A DNA stretch of 16,043 nt, taken from Candidatus Solibacter sp. Lineage in GTDB: Bacteria > Acidobacteriota > Terriglobia > Bryobacterales > Bryobacteraceae. The notes beneath the pieces were generated by a model, which worked only from the letters and a program-made list of their open reading frames with translations, ran no database searches and was not told the origin of the DNA. The DNA lies in contig JADGNS010000013.1 in the NCBI GenBank assembly GCA_017883355.1, positions 1-16,043 of the forward strand, read 5' to 3'. Both the position numbers and the translations under genes were made by a program. Shown here piece after piece: positions 7,184-15,360 of this stretch (position 1 is its first letter; the number at the start of each line of letters is the position of its first letter).

Positions 7184-7684
7184 ATGGCGCGATGGGAGCC
7201 GGAACAGACGGTTACGCAGTCGGTGCTGGACAGGCTGATTGACCGCGAGCCCGCCAACAGTTCGGAGGCGGCCCCGACGCGTGCGCAATCGGTGCGGCAG
7301 TTGAAGGTGTCGCTGCGGCGCGACCTGGAATGGCTGTTGAATTCGCGGCGCACGCCGGATGCGGTGGGCAGCGAATTCGAAGAACTGGAAAAATCCCTGT
7401 ACAACTTCGGGCTGCCCGATGTGACCTCGCTGAGTTGGGATTCGGCGCGCGACCGCGGCCGGCTGGCACGGATGATCGAACAGGTGCTGAAAACCTTCGA
7501 ACCGCGCCTGAGCGGGATTCGAGTGGTCGCGGTGGATGCGACGGCCGGCGCGCAACACGTGATGCGGTTCCAGATCGAGGGGATGCTGGAAATGGATCCC
7601 TCGCCCGAGCATATTTCTTTCGACACGCTGCTGCAGCTTTCCAGCGGCGAGTATCAGGTCAAGGGGGATTTGGGTGCGGGATGA
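7184..7684 (+). CDS. tssE: TssE, gp25-like T6SS baseplate protein
   Basis: This 166-residue protein is the T6SS counterpart of phage T4 gp25, the baseplate part that nucleates sheath assembly. Signature stretches are SVLDRLID (13-20), VSLRRDLEWLLNSRR (42-56, the conserved leucine/asparagine/arginine core), YNFGLPD (73-79) and FEPRL (105-109). Size is normal for the family. The ATG at 7184 has GAGG 7 bases upstream; an in-frame ATG at 7160 would add 8 residues and lacks a ribosome site. It follows a repeat-rich spacer and overlaps tssF by 11 bases, so tssE, tssF and tssG form a coupled baseplate block. Confidence 0.95.
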   Translation: MARWEPEQTVTQSVLDRLIDREPANSSEAAPTRAQSVRQLKVSLRRDLEWLLNSRRTPDAVGSEFEELEKSLYNFGLPDVTSLSWDSARDRGRLARMIEQVLKTFEPRLSGIRVVAVDATAGAQHVMRFQIEGMLEMDPSPEHISFDTLLQLSSGEYQVKGDLGAG

Positions 7685-9515
7685 CCTGCTGCTCTACTAC
7701 GAGCGAGAGCTGACGTTCCTGCGCCAGATGGGCGCGGAGTTCGCCGTCAAGTATCCCAAAGTGGCTTCGCGGCTGGTGATGGAGCCGGATAAGTGCGAGG
7801 ACCCGCACGTGGAGCGCATTCTGGAGGCATTTGCGTTTCTGACGGCGCGGGTGCACCTGAAGATCGACGACGAATTTCCGGAAATCACCGAGGCGCTGCT
7901 CAATATTCTCCACCCGCACTACCTGCGGCCGATTCCATCGATGTCGGTGGCGGAGTTTCACGTGGACGCCACGCAAGCGCCGCCGGAGGGCGGGCTGAAA
8001 ATGGAGCGCGGGAGCGTGTTGAATTCGCGGCCGGTGAACGGGGTGCCGTGCAAATTCCGCACCTGCTACGATCTGACGTTTTGGCCGGTGGAAGTGACCG
8101 AGGCCGAGTGGAAGACGCCGGACCGCCTGCAGCCTCCGGTGAAGTCTTCCGAAGCGGTGGCGGCGATACGCATCGGTTTACGATGTCCCGGCGAGCTGAA
8201 GTTCGCCAAGCTGGGGCTTTCCTCGCTGCGCTTCTATCTCAACGGGGAGAGCAACCTGGTGCACACGCTGTATGAGCTGCTGTGCAACAAGTGCACGCAC
8301 ATCATCATCCGCGACACGTCGCCCAAATCGCGGGTACAGCCGGTGATTCTGACCGGGGATGCGCTGCGGCCGGTGGGATTCGGCGAGGACGAGGGAATGC
8401 TGCCCTACGCGCGCCGGTCGTTCGTCGGCTACCGGCTGCTGCAGGAATACTTCTGCTTCCCGCAGAAATTTTTCTTTCTGGACCTGACGGGACTGGAGCG
8501 GATGAGCGAGAGCGGATTCGGCGGGCAGGCTGAAATCCTGTTCATGATTGCGCCGTTTGAACGAGGCGAGCGGCGCCAGATGCTGGAACTGGGGGTAAGC
8601 GCGAAGACCTTTCGATTGGGCTGCGCGCCCATCGTGAACCTTTTCGCGCAAACCGCGGAGCCCATCCTGCTGGATCACGCGCGCTACGAGTACCCGGTGG
8701 TGCCCGATGTCAGCCGGCGGAGGGCGACGGAGGTTTTTGAGGTCACCGAGGTGCAGAGCGCCAACCCGCAGACGGGCGAGGTGATCAAGTTCGAGCCGTT
8801 CTATTCCTATCGGCACGGGTCGAATCGCACGACGACGCAGGCGTTCTGGCGTGCCTCGCGGCGCGCATCCGGTTTCCGGGACGACGAAGGCACGGAAGTG
8901 TTTCTGTCGCTGGCGGACCTGTCTTCGCGGCCGGTGCGGCCGAACGTGGACGCCCTGGTGGTGCGCACCGTGTGCACCAACCGGGACCTTCCGGGGCGGC
9001 TGCCTTTCGGCAATGAGGCGGGCGATTTCGAGCTGGAAGGCGCGCTGCCCGTGAAGCGCATTGTGGCGCTGATCAAACCGACGGATGCGCTGCGTCCGCC
9101 GGTCGGCAAGGATTCGATGTGGCGGCTGGTGTCGCAACTTTCGCTCAACTATCTCTCGCTGGTGGAAAACGGGCGGGAGGCATTGCAGGAAATCCTGCGG
9201 CTCTACAATTTCGCGGAGTCCACCTACGCGGAGAAACAGATCGAGGGCCTGGTGGCGCTGGCAAGCCGGCGGCACTTCGCGCGGGTGATATCCGAAGACG
9301 GCGTGGTGTTCGCGCGCGGCACGCAAGTGGAGATGGAGTTCGACGAGGAACAGTTCGTGGGCGGCGGGGTGTATCTGTTCGCCAGCGTGCTGGAGTATTT
9401 TCTGGGCCTGTACGTTTCGATGAACAGTTTCAGCCAGCTCCGTGTGCGCACACGGCAGCGGAAGGAGGTTCTGAGACAGTGGCCACCACGGGCCGGACAG
9501 AAAATACTGCTTTAG
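7674..9515 (+). CDS. tssF: TssF, T6SS baseplate wedge protein (VasA/ImpG family)
   Basis: This 613-residue product is the large baseplate wedge subunit, comparable to phage gp6, which forms a complex with TssG, TssE and TssK. The N-terminus LLLYYERELTFLRQMGAEF (5-23) and the stretch LLNILHPHYLRPIPSM (75-90) are typical, and the length is typical for the family. The start is GTG at 7674, with AAGGGGG about 7 bases upstream inside the tssE end; using GTG gives exactly the conserved N-terminus. The 3' end overlaps tssG by 37 bases. Antisense open frames across this gene are composition artefacts. Confidence 0.96.
   Translation: MRDDLLLYYERELTFLRQMGAEFAVKYPKVASRLVMEPDKCEDPHVERILEAFAFLTARVHLKIDDEFPEITEALLNILHPHYLRPIPSMSVAEFHVDATQAPPEGGLKMERGSVLNSRPVNGVPCKFRTCYDLTFWPVEVTEAEWKTPDRLQPPVKSSEAVAAIRIGLRCPGELKFAKLGLSSLRFYLNGESNLVHTLYELLCNKCTHIIIRDTSPKSRVQPVILTGDALRPVGFGEDEGMLPYARRSFVGYRLLQEYFCFPQKFFFLDLTGLERMSESGFGGQAEILFMIAPFERGERRQMLELGVSAKTFRLGCAPIVNLFAQTAEPILLDHARYEYPVVPDVSRRRATEVFEVTEVQSANPQTGEVIKFEPFYSYRHGSNRTTTQAFWRASRRASGFRDDEGTEVFLSLADLSSRPVRPNVDALVVRTVCTNRDLPGRLPFGNEAGDFELEGALPVKRIVALIKPTDALRPPVGKDSMWRLVSQLSLNYLSLVENGREALQEILRLYNFAESTYAEKQIEGLVALASRRHFARVISEDGVVFARGTQVEMEFDEEQFVGGGVYLFASVLEYFLGLYVSMNSFSQLRVRTRQRKEVLRQWPPRAGQKILL
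9462..9468 (+). promoter_or_regulatory. Shine-Dalgarno site fixing the GTG start of tssG
   Basis: AAGGAGG lies inside the tssF 3' end, 10 bases before GTG 9479. No ATG or other good start in the tssG frame lies between it and the conserved WPIADLL stretch, so it decides the start. Confidence 0.6.
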
Positions 9516-10513
9516 CGCGCTGGCCGATCGCGGATCTGCTCGACCGGGAGCCGTACCTGTTCGAGTTTTTCCAGGCAATCCGGTTGATGTCGCGGATGGC
9601 GCCGAAGCGCCAGGTGGTGGGGCGGTTCAGCAACCCGGCCAGGGAGGTGGTGCGCCTGGCTTCCAATCCCGGGGTATCGTTTCCGGCCAGCCAGATCCAG
9701 TCGCTGGAGCGGCACGGCGACAATCCTCCGGTGATGAGGGTGAACTTCCTGGGGATGCACGGCCCGCTGGGGGTGCTGCCGCGCTCCTACTGCGAACTGA
9801 TCAATGAACGGATCCGGGCGCGCGACACCACGCTGCGGGATTTCTTCGACCTGTTCAACCACCGGATCCTGTCGCTGTTCTACCAGGCGTGGGAGAAATA
9901 TCAATTTCAGATTCCGTACGAGCGCGGGGAGAGAGACCGCTTTTCGCACTACGTTCTGGCGCTGTTGGGGCTGGATACGCCGGGCTTGCAGAACCGGCAG
10001 GATGTGGCGGACGATTCGCTGCTTTTCTATGGGGGCCTGCTGAGCATGCACTCGCGCTCTGCCACGGGGTTGCGCCAGGTGTTGTGGGACTACTTCGATA
10101 TTCCGGTGGAGATCGAGCAATTCGTGGGGGCGTGGTACCCGGTGGAATTAGAATCGCAGTGTTGCCTGGGGGAGAGCGGCGGCTATTCGGAGCAGTTGGG
10201 GTTTGGGGCCGTGGTGGGCCACGAGACGTGGGACCAGCAATCCAGGGTGCGCATCCAACTGGGTCCGCTGAACCTGGAACAGTATATGGATTTCCTGCCC
10301 GGCCGCGAGGGGCATCGCCAGTTGCGGGCACTGACGCGGTTCTACACGGGCGGCGAGAGCGATGTGGAAGTGCAGTTGATCCTTCGGAGGCAGGAGGTTC
10401 CTGCCTGCGAGTTGAAGCCGCGCGACGGCGACGGCCAGCAACTGGGCTGGACCAGTTGGGTCAAATCGGCCGAGTTCAGGCACGACGCAGGCGAGACAGT
10501 ACTGGAGTTATAG
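9479..10513 (+). CDS. tssG: TssG, T6SS baseplate protein (VasB/ImpH family)
   Basis: This 344-residue protein is the partner of TssF in the baseplate wedge. Signature stretches are FFQAIRL (30-36), NFLGMHGPLGVLP (89-101) and FFDLFNHRILSLFYQAW (122-138). Length is typical. The start is taken as GTG at 9479, 10 bases after AAGGAGG, giving MATTGRTENTALARWPIADL. The frame stays open upstream to 9119, but that part is antisense-like translation of tssF with no family resemblance. It overlaps tssF by 37 bases and is followed after 18 bases by clpV. Confidence 0.95.
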   Translation: MATTGRTENTALARWPIADLLDREPYLFEFFQAIRLMSRMAPKRQVVGRFSNPAREVVRLASNPGVSFPASQIQSLERHGDNPPVMRVNFLGMHGPLGVLPRSYCELINERIRARDTTLRDFFDLFNHRILSLFYQAWEKYQFQIPYERGERDRFSHYVLALLGLDTPGLQNRQDVADDSLLFYGGLLSMHSRSATGLRQVLWDYFDIPVEIEQFVGAWYPVELESQCCLGESGGYSEQLGFGAVVGHETWDQQSRVRIQLGPLNLEQYMDFLPGREGHRQLRALTRFYTGGESDVEVQLILRRQEVPACELKPRDGDGQQLGWTSWVKSAEFRHDAGETVLEL

Positions 10514-10531
10514 ATTCAGAGAGGAAAACAT

Positions 10532-13228
10532 ATGGCGAATTTGAAATCAATCGTGGCCAAGCTGAACGACACGATGCGCGGGACGCTGGATGGCGCGGCC
10601 GGGTTGTGCGTGGCGCGCACCCATTATGACGTGGAGATCGAGCACTTCCTGACGAAGTTGCTGGATGCCGGCGGGACGGATTTCGCCGGGATCGTGCAGC
10701 ACTTCGGGGTGGATAAGACGCGCCTGGCGGGCGAGCTGGCGCGCAGCCTCGACCGGCTGAAGACCGGGAATGCGCGGACGCCGGCGTTCAGCCCGTCGCT
10801 GTACCGGATGCTGCGCGAAGCCTGGACGACGGGGTCGTTGGAATTCGGCGCGGGCCAGGTGCGTTCGGGCGCGGCGATCCTGGCGCTGGTGGCCGATGAT
10901 GAGCTCTCGCGGCTGGTGCAGGGCGTCAGCAAGGAGTTCGGGAAGATCGAGCCGGAGGCGCTGCGCAAGATTCTGCCGGCGATCCTGGCGGATTCCCGCG
11001 AGTACACGGCGGACGCGGCGGCGCCGGCATCGGGCGCGGGCGCGGCGGGCGGCGCCAAGGCGGGCGGCGGGAAGACGCAGAACCTGGATCAATACACGGT
11101 GAATCTGACGGAAAACGCGAAGAAGGGGAAGCTCGATACGGTGCTGGGCCGCGATTTCGAGATTCGTCAAATGGTGGACATTCTGACGCGGCGGCGGCAG
11201 AACAACCCGATCCTGACGGGAGAGGCGGGCGTGGGCAAGACGGCCGTTGTGGAGGGTTTCGCGCAGCGCATCGTGCAGGGCGACGTGCCGCCCAGCCTGC
11301 GCAACGTGACGGTCCGAACGCTGGACCTGGCGCTGTTGCAGGCCGGCGCGGGCGTCAAGGGCGAATTCGAAAACCGGCTCAAGGGGCTGGTGGAAGAAGT
11401 AAAGTCGTCTCCGACGCCGATTATTCTCTTCATCGACGAGGCCCACACCATGATCGGGGCGGGCGGCGCGGCGGGACAGAACGATGCGGCCAATATTTTG
11501 AAGCCGGCACTGGCGCGCGGCGAACTGCGCACCATCGCCGCCACCACGTGGTCGGAGTATAAGAAGTACTTCGAAAAGGATCCGGCGCTGGCGCGGCGTT
11601 TCCAGGTGGTGAAGGTGGAAGAGCCCACGGAAGCCAAGTGCCAGGTGATGCTGCGCGGCCTGGTCCCGGTGCTGGAGAAACATCATAGCGTGCGCATTCT
11701 GGATGAGGGGTTGGTGGCGGCGGTCAAGTTCTCGCATCGTTATCTGGCCGACCGGCAGCTTCCCGATAAGGCGGTGAGCGTGCTGGATACGGCATGCGCG
11801 CGGCTCGCCCTGGGACAGAATGCGACGCCGCCGGCGATCGAAGATACGATCCGGCAGATTGACGATTGCACGGTGCAGACGCGCATTCTGGAGCGGGAAA
11901 CCGCCCTGGGAGCGGACCACGCCGAGGGTCTGGCCGCACTGGCCAAACACAAGGCGGCGATGGAAAGCCATCTGGCGGAATTACAGGCACGCTGGGAGAA
12001 GGAGCGCGATCTGGTGGGCAAGATCCGCGAAGTCCGCGGCAAGGTGGAAGCGGCGTCGGCGCCCGCGGCAGCGGCGGCGGTAGCGGCGCCCGCGGCGGAG
12101 GCATCGCCGGTGGGAACAGCGGCGGCAGAGACCGCCATGGATGCGGATGCCCTGCGTCTGGAACTGGCCGGGTTGAATGCCGAACTGGAACAGCTTCAGG
12201 GTGAGACGCCGCTGATGCGGGTCTGCGTGGATTCGCAGATTGTAGGCGAAGTGGTGGCGGCGTGGACGGGGATTCCCATCGGCAAGATGTTGCGCGACGA
12301 AATGCAGAGTGTGCTCACGCTGGAAACGCACCTGGGCCGCCGGGTGATCGGGCAGGATCACGCGCTGGGCATGCTCAGCGAGCGCATCCGCACGTCGAAA
12401 GCCGGATTGGAAGATCCCGGCAAACCAGTGGGCGTGTTCCTGCTGGTAGGGCCGAGCGGCGTCGGCAAGACGGAGACCGCGCTGGTGCTGGCGGACCTGT
12501 TGTACGGCGGCGAGCGCAACATGATCACCATCAACATGTCGGAGTTCCAGGAGGCGCATACGGTGTCCACGCTGAAGGGCTCGCCCCCCGGATACGTGGG
12601 CTATGGCGAGGGCGGGGTGCTGACCGAGGCGGTGCGGCGCCGGCCGTATTCGGTGGTGCTGCTGGACGAGGTGGAGAAGGCGCATCCGGATGTGTTGGAG
12701 CTGTTCTTCCAGGTATTCGACAAGGGCAAGATGGAAGACGGCGAAGGCCGCGAGATCGATTTCAAGAACACCATCATTATCCTGACGTCCAACGCGGGCA
12801 CCGACACCATCATGAAGCTCACGGCGGACCCGGAAACGATGCCGAGCCCGGCGGGACTGGTAAAAGCGCTCAAGCCGGAATTGAACAAAGTCTTCAAGCC
12901 GGCCTTCCTGGGACGCCTGGTGATTATTCCCTACTTCCCGGTTCGCGACGAAGCCCTGAAGATGATCGTCCGGCTGAAGCTGGGGAAGATTCAGCGCCGC
13001 ATTCAGGAGACGCACCGGGTGGCATTGACCCACGACGAGGCGCTGATCGAAGAGGTGGCGAAACGCTGCACGGAGGTGGAGAGCGGCGCGCGCAACGTAG
13101 ACAACATTCTGACCAACACGCTGCTGCCGGAGATTTCGCGGCAGATCCTGGGGCGACTGGCGGAACGGCAGAAGCTGGCGCCGATTCACGTCACGATCGG
13201 CGAGGACGGGGTGTTCGTGTATAACTAA
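10532..13228 (+). CDS. clpV: ClpV (TssH), AAA+ ATPase that recycles the T6SS sheath
   Basis: The 898-residue product is a ClpB-like double-ring AAA+ unfoldase that extracts contracted TssB/TssC for reuse in the cytoplasm. An N-terminal Clp_N region occupies about the first 150 residues. The first ATPase module has Walker A GEAGVGKT (230-237) and Walker B FIDEAH (D302, E303). The second has Walker A GPSGVGKT (640-647) and Walker B LLDEVEKAH (D712, E713). Between them lies a short coiled-coil middle region with an alanine/proline-rich stretch at about 506-535. The helix-rich C-terminus ends in GEDGVFVYN. Both ATPase sites look intact. The ATG at 10532 has GAGG 7 bases upstream. With TagJ present, sheath recognition may run partly through TagJ. 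A 109-base repeat-bearing spacer follows. Confidence 0.97.
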   Translation: MANLKSIVAKLNDTMRGTLDGAAGLCVARTHYDVEIEHFLTKLLDAGGTDFAGIVQHFGVDKTRLAGELARSLDRLKTGNARTPAFSPSLYRMLREAWTTGSLEFGAGQVRSGAAILALVADDELSRLVQGVSKEFGKIEPEALRKILPAILADSREYTADAAAPASGAGAAGGAKAGGGKTQNLDQYTVNLTENAKKGKLDTVLGRDFEIRQMVDILTRRRQNNPILTGEAGVGKTAVVEGFAQRIVQGDVPPSLRNVTVRTLDLALLQAGAGVKGEFENRLKGLVEEVKSSPTPIILFIDEAHTMIGAGGAAGQNDAANILKPALARGELRTIAATTWSEYKKYFEKDPALARRFQVVKVEEPTEAKCQVMLRGLVPVLEKHHSVRILDEGLVAAVKFSHRYLADRQLPDKAVSVLDTACARLALGQNATPPAIEDTIRQIDDCTVQTRILERETALGADHAEGLAALAKHKAAMESHLAELQARWEKERDLVGKIREVRGKVEAASAPAAAAAVAAPAAEASPVGTAAAETAMDADALRLELAGLNAELEQLQGETPLMRVCVDSQIVGEVVAAWTGIPIGKMLRDEMQSVLTLETHLGRRVIGQDHALGMLSERIRTSKAGLEDPGKPVGVFLLVGPSGVGKTETALVLADLLYGGERNMITINMSEFQEAHTVSTLKGSPPGYVGYGEGGVLTEAVRRRPYSVVLLDEVEKAHPDVLELFFQVFDKGKMEDGEGREIDFKNTIIILTSNAGTDTIMKLTADPETMPSPAGLVKALKPELNKVFKPAFLGRLVIIPYFPVRDEALKMIVRLKLGKIQRRIQETHRVALTHDEALIEEVAKRCTEVESGARNVDNILTNTLLPEISRQILGRLAERQKLAPIHVTIGEDGVFVYN

Positions 13229-13236
13229 GGACACCG

Positions 13237-13314
13237 CTCCCTTACGGTCGCGGCTCGGATTGGAGCAGGTCGCGGCTCGGATTGGAGCAGGTCAGAGCCG
13301 CGACCTTAAGGGAG
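13237..13314. repeat. Near-perfect 20-bp inverted repeat between clpV and vgrG
   Basis: The left arm at 13237-13256 (CTCCCTTACGGTCGCGGCTC) pairs with the right arm at 13295-13314 (GAGCCGCGACCTTAAGGGAG) in 19 of 20 positions, the exception being C13245 against T13306. The loop is 38 bases and includes the second copy of a tandem repeat. No T-run follows, so it is not a classical terminator. It ends 11 bases before the vgrG ribosome site. Confidence 0.85.
13246..13289. repeat. Perfect tandem duplication of a 22-bp unit
   Basis: The 22-base unit beginning GGTCGCGGCTCGG and ending TTGGAGCA occurs at 13246-13267 and again, identical, at 13268-13289. A further GGTC follows. The first 11 bases of either copy can pair with 13295-13305, so two alternative hairpins compete. 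The exactness suggests a recent duplication. Confidence 0.9.
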
Positions 13315-13325
13315 TCGCGGAGTAC

Positions 13326-13332
13326 GGAGGAG
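13326..13332 (+). promoter_or_regulatory. Shine-Dalgarno site fixing the vgrG start
   Basis: GGAGGAG sits 5 bases before ATG 13338. It decides against an upstream in-frame ATG at 13260, which falls inside the repeat DNA. Confidence 0.75.
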
Positions 13333-13337
13333 ATCTT

Positions 13338-15359
13338 ATGTTCGAACAGACAGACCGGCCGATGAAGCTCACCACACCTCTCGGCCCCGACGCCTTGCTC
13401 CTGATTGGGTTTCAGGGCCGGGAAACCATCTCCCAGGTTTTTCATTTCGAGTTGAAGACGGTTTGGGAGGAGAAGACCAAGCTGCTGCCCTTTGACCAGT
13501 TGCTGGGGAAGAAGGTCACGGTGGAAATTGCTTCCGTCCAGAACAAACGTTACTTCAACGGCATCGTTTGCAAGGTGACGCAGTTCGAACGCGACGAGGA
13601 CTTCACCCACTACAGTCTGGAGGTGGTGCCGGAGCTATGGCTGCTCGATCGCAAACTGTGCAGCCGCACGTTCCAGCACATGAGCGTGCCGGACATCCTC
13701 AAGAAGTTGCTGACCGGCCTGGACGTTGCCTATCAGATCGATGGGACCTTTGAGCAGCGCGAATACTGCGTGCAATACCGCGAAACCGACCTCGCGTTTG
13801 CCAGCCGGCTGATGGAGGAAGAGGGGATCTACTATTTCTTCAAGCACACTTCCAGCGGCCACCAGATGGTTCTGGCCAACACGCCGCAATCCCACCCGGC
13901 GGTGCCCTATCTTCCCACGGTGTATTGGGAAGAGGGGGCGCACGCGGCGGTGCAAGAGGAGCGCGTGTTCGACTGGAGCAAGGGCCAGGAAATCCGCTCG
14001 GGCAAGTTCACGACCTGGGACTACAAGTTCGAAATGCCCACCAAACACCTGGAAGCCGAGAAGACGATCGTGGACTCGGTGACCGTGGGGACCGTGACCC
14101 ACAAGTTGAAGGTGGCCAACAACGACAAACTGGAGCTCTACGATTACCCCGGCGGATACGCCAGCCGCTTCGACGGCGTCAACAAGTCCGGTGGGGAACA
14201 GTCGTCCAGCCTGCAGCACATCTTCACCGACAACAAGCGCACGGTGGAAATCCGCATGCAGGAGGAGGCACTCTCCAGCCTGCTGATCCGTGGCAGCGGA
14301 TGGCACGCCGGGTTCACCGCGGGCCACACCTTCGATTTGACCCGCCATTACTCCGACAACGGCAAGTTCGTGCTGACCAGCGTGGAGCACGATGCCAAAC
14401 AACCGGTATCGGCGGACAATCAGGAGGAGGAATTCAAGTACGCCAACTGGTACACCTGCATCCCCGCGGCACTGCCCTACCGGCCGCCGCGGGTGACGCC
14501 CGTGCCGAGCGTGCGCGGGGTGCAGACGGGGGTGGTGGTGGGCCCCGCCGGCGAGGAGATTTATCCCGACAAGTACGGCCGCGTGAAGGTTCAGTTCCAT
14601 TGGGACCGGGAGGGCAGCGACGACGTCAACAGTTCCTGCTGGATGCGGGTGGCCACGTATTGGGCGGGCAACCAATGGGGTGCGGTACATATCCCGCGCA
14701 TCGGCCAGGAAGTGATCGTGGATTTCGAGGAAGGCGACGTCAATTACCCGATCATCGTGGGCAGCGTGTATAACTCAGACATGATGCCGCCATGGACGCT
14801 GCCGGAGAAGAAAACCGTCAGCGGGTACAAGTCCCGGAGCACCCCGTACGGCACTTCCCACAATTTCAACATGCTGTCGTTCGAGGACAAGAAGGGCAGC
14901 GAGCTGGTCCATGCACAGGCGGAAAAGGATCTCCTGACGCTGGTGAAGAACGACGAATCGCGGGAGGTGGGAAATGACCGCGTCACCAAAATCAAACACG
15001 ACGAGACCCAGACGGTGACCAACAACGAGACCATCACGGTGGAGCAGGGCAATCAGACCATCGAACTCAAGCAAGGCAACCAGAGCACGACGCTGGATAT
15101 GGGAAACCAATCCACCGCGATTAAGATGGGGAACCAGACGAACAAGCTCGATCTGGGTAAAATCGAAACTGAGGCGATGCAGTCCATCGAACTCAAGGTG
15201 GGCCAGAGCAGCATCAAGATCGATCAGATGGGCGTCACCATCAAGGGTATGATGATTAAGATCGAAGCGCAGGTTCAGGCCGAGGTAACGGCTGTGATGA
15301 CGCAGGTGAACGGCGACGCGATGACGACGGTAAAGGGCGGCGTCGTGATGATTAACTGA
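13338..15359 (+). CDS. vgrG: VgrG (TssI), T6SS spike protein with repeat-bearing C-terminus
   Basis: This 673-residue protein is the trimeric spike on the Hcp tube. The N-terminal part (about 1-380) resembles the gp27-like Rhs/VgrG region, including CVQYRETDLAFASRLMEEEG. The gp5-type OB fold follows (about 390-480) with DKYGRVKVQFHWDREG, SCWMRVATYWAG and HIPRIGQEVIVDFEEGD. The C-terminal ~190 residues are polar and repetitive, with four 9-residue GNQ repeats at 571, 580, 589 and 598, and fit a gp5-like beta-helix needle. No toxin domain is appended, so it is not an evolved VgrG. ATG 13338 has a near-perfect ribosome site. A repeat-bearing spacer separates it from clpV, and the next gene starts one base after the stop. 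Confidence 0.96.
   Translation: MFEQTDRPMKLTTPLGPDALLLIGFQGRETISQVFHFELKTVWEEKTKLLPFDQLLGKKVTVEIASVQNKRYFNGIVCKVTQFERDEDFTHYSLEVVPELWLLDRKLCSRTFQHMSVPDILKKLLTGLDVAYQIDGTFEQREYCVQYRETDLAFASRLMEEEGIYYFFKHTSSGHQMVLANTPQSHPAVPYLPTVYWEEGAHAAVQEERVFDWSKGQEIRSGKFTTWDYKFEMPTKHLEAEKTIVDSVTVGTVTHKLKVANNDKLELYDYPGGYASRFDGVNKSGGEQSSSLQHIFTDNKRTVEIRMQEEALSSLLIRGSGWHAGFTAGHTFDLTRHYSDNGKFVLTSVEHDAKQPVSADNQEEEFKYANWYTCIPAALPYRPPRVTPVPSVRGVQTGVVVGPAGEEIYPDKYGRVKVQFHWDREGSDDVNSSCWMRVATYWAGNQWGAVHIPRIGQEVIVDFEEGDVNYPIIVGSVYNSDMMPPWTLPEKKTVSGYKSRSTPYGTSHNFNMLSFEDKKGSELVHAQAEKDLLTLVKNDESREVGNDRVTKIKHDETQTVTNNETITVEQGNQTIELKQGNQSTTLDMGNQSTAIKMGNQTNKLDLGKIETEAMQSIELKVGQSSIKIDQMGVTIKGMMIKIEAQVQAEVTAVMTQVNGDAMTTVKGGVVMIN
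15048..15155 (+). repeat. Four tandem 27-base units coding GNQ nonapeptides in vgrG
   Basis: The units encode GNQTIELKQ, GNQSTTLDM, GNQSTAIKM and GNQTNKLDL. The amino-acid period is exact while the bases have diverged, so this is an old, protein-level repeat. Alternating polar and aliphatic residues fit one strand per unit in a beta-helix needle. Confidence 0.85.
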
Positions 15360-15360
15360 T

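Noticed and set aside
8178..9578. A 466-codon open frame on the minus strand opposite tssF
   Set aside because: It lies wholly antisense to a clearly conserved gene, is rich in Arg, His and Gln as expected from GC-rich antisense reading, and shows no domain motif.
12049..12138. Alanine-rich stretch in the ClpV middle region as a possible novel insertion
   Set aside because: ClpV proteins commonly have an alanine-rich linker here and the total length of 898 residues is normal.
10547..13234. Two long minus-strand open frames (474 and 417 codons) opposite clpV
   Set aside because: Antisense shadows of a gene with intact Walker motifs; their composition is arginine/histidine/glutamine-rich and no ribosome site supports them.
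13260..13337. An upstream ATG for vgrG adding 26 residues
   Set aside because: The extension is translated repeat DNA; the ATG at 13338 has a strong ribosome site and a normal VgrG N-terminus.
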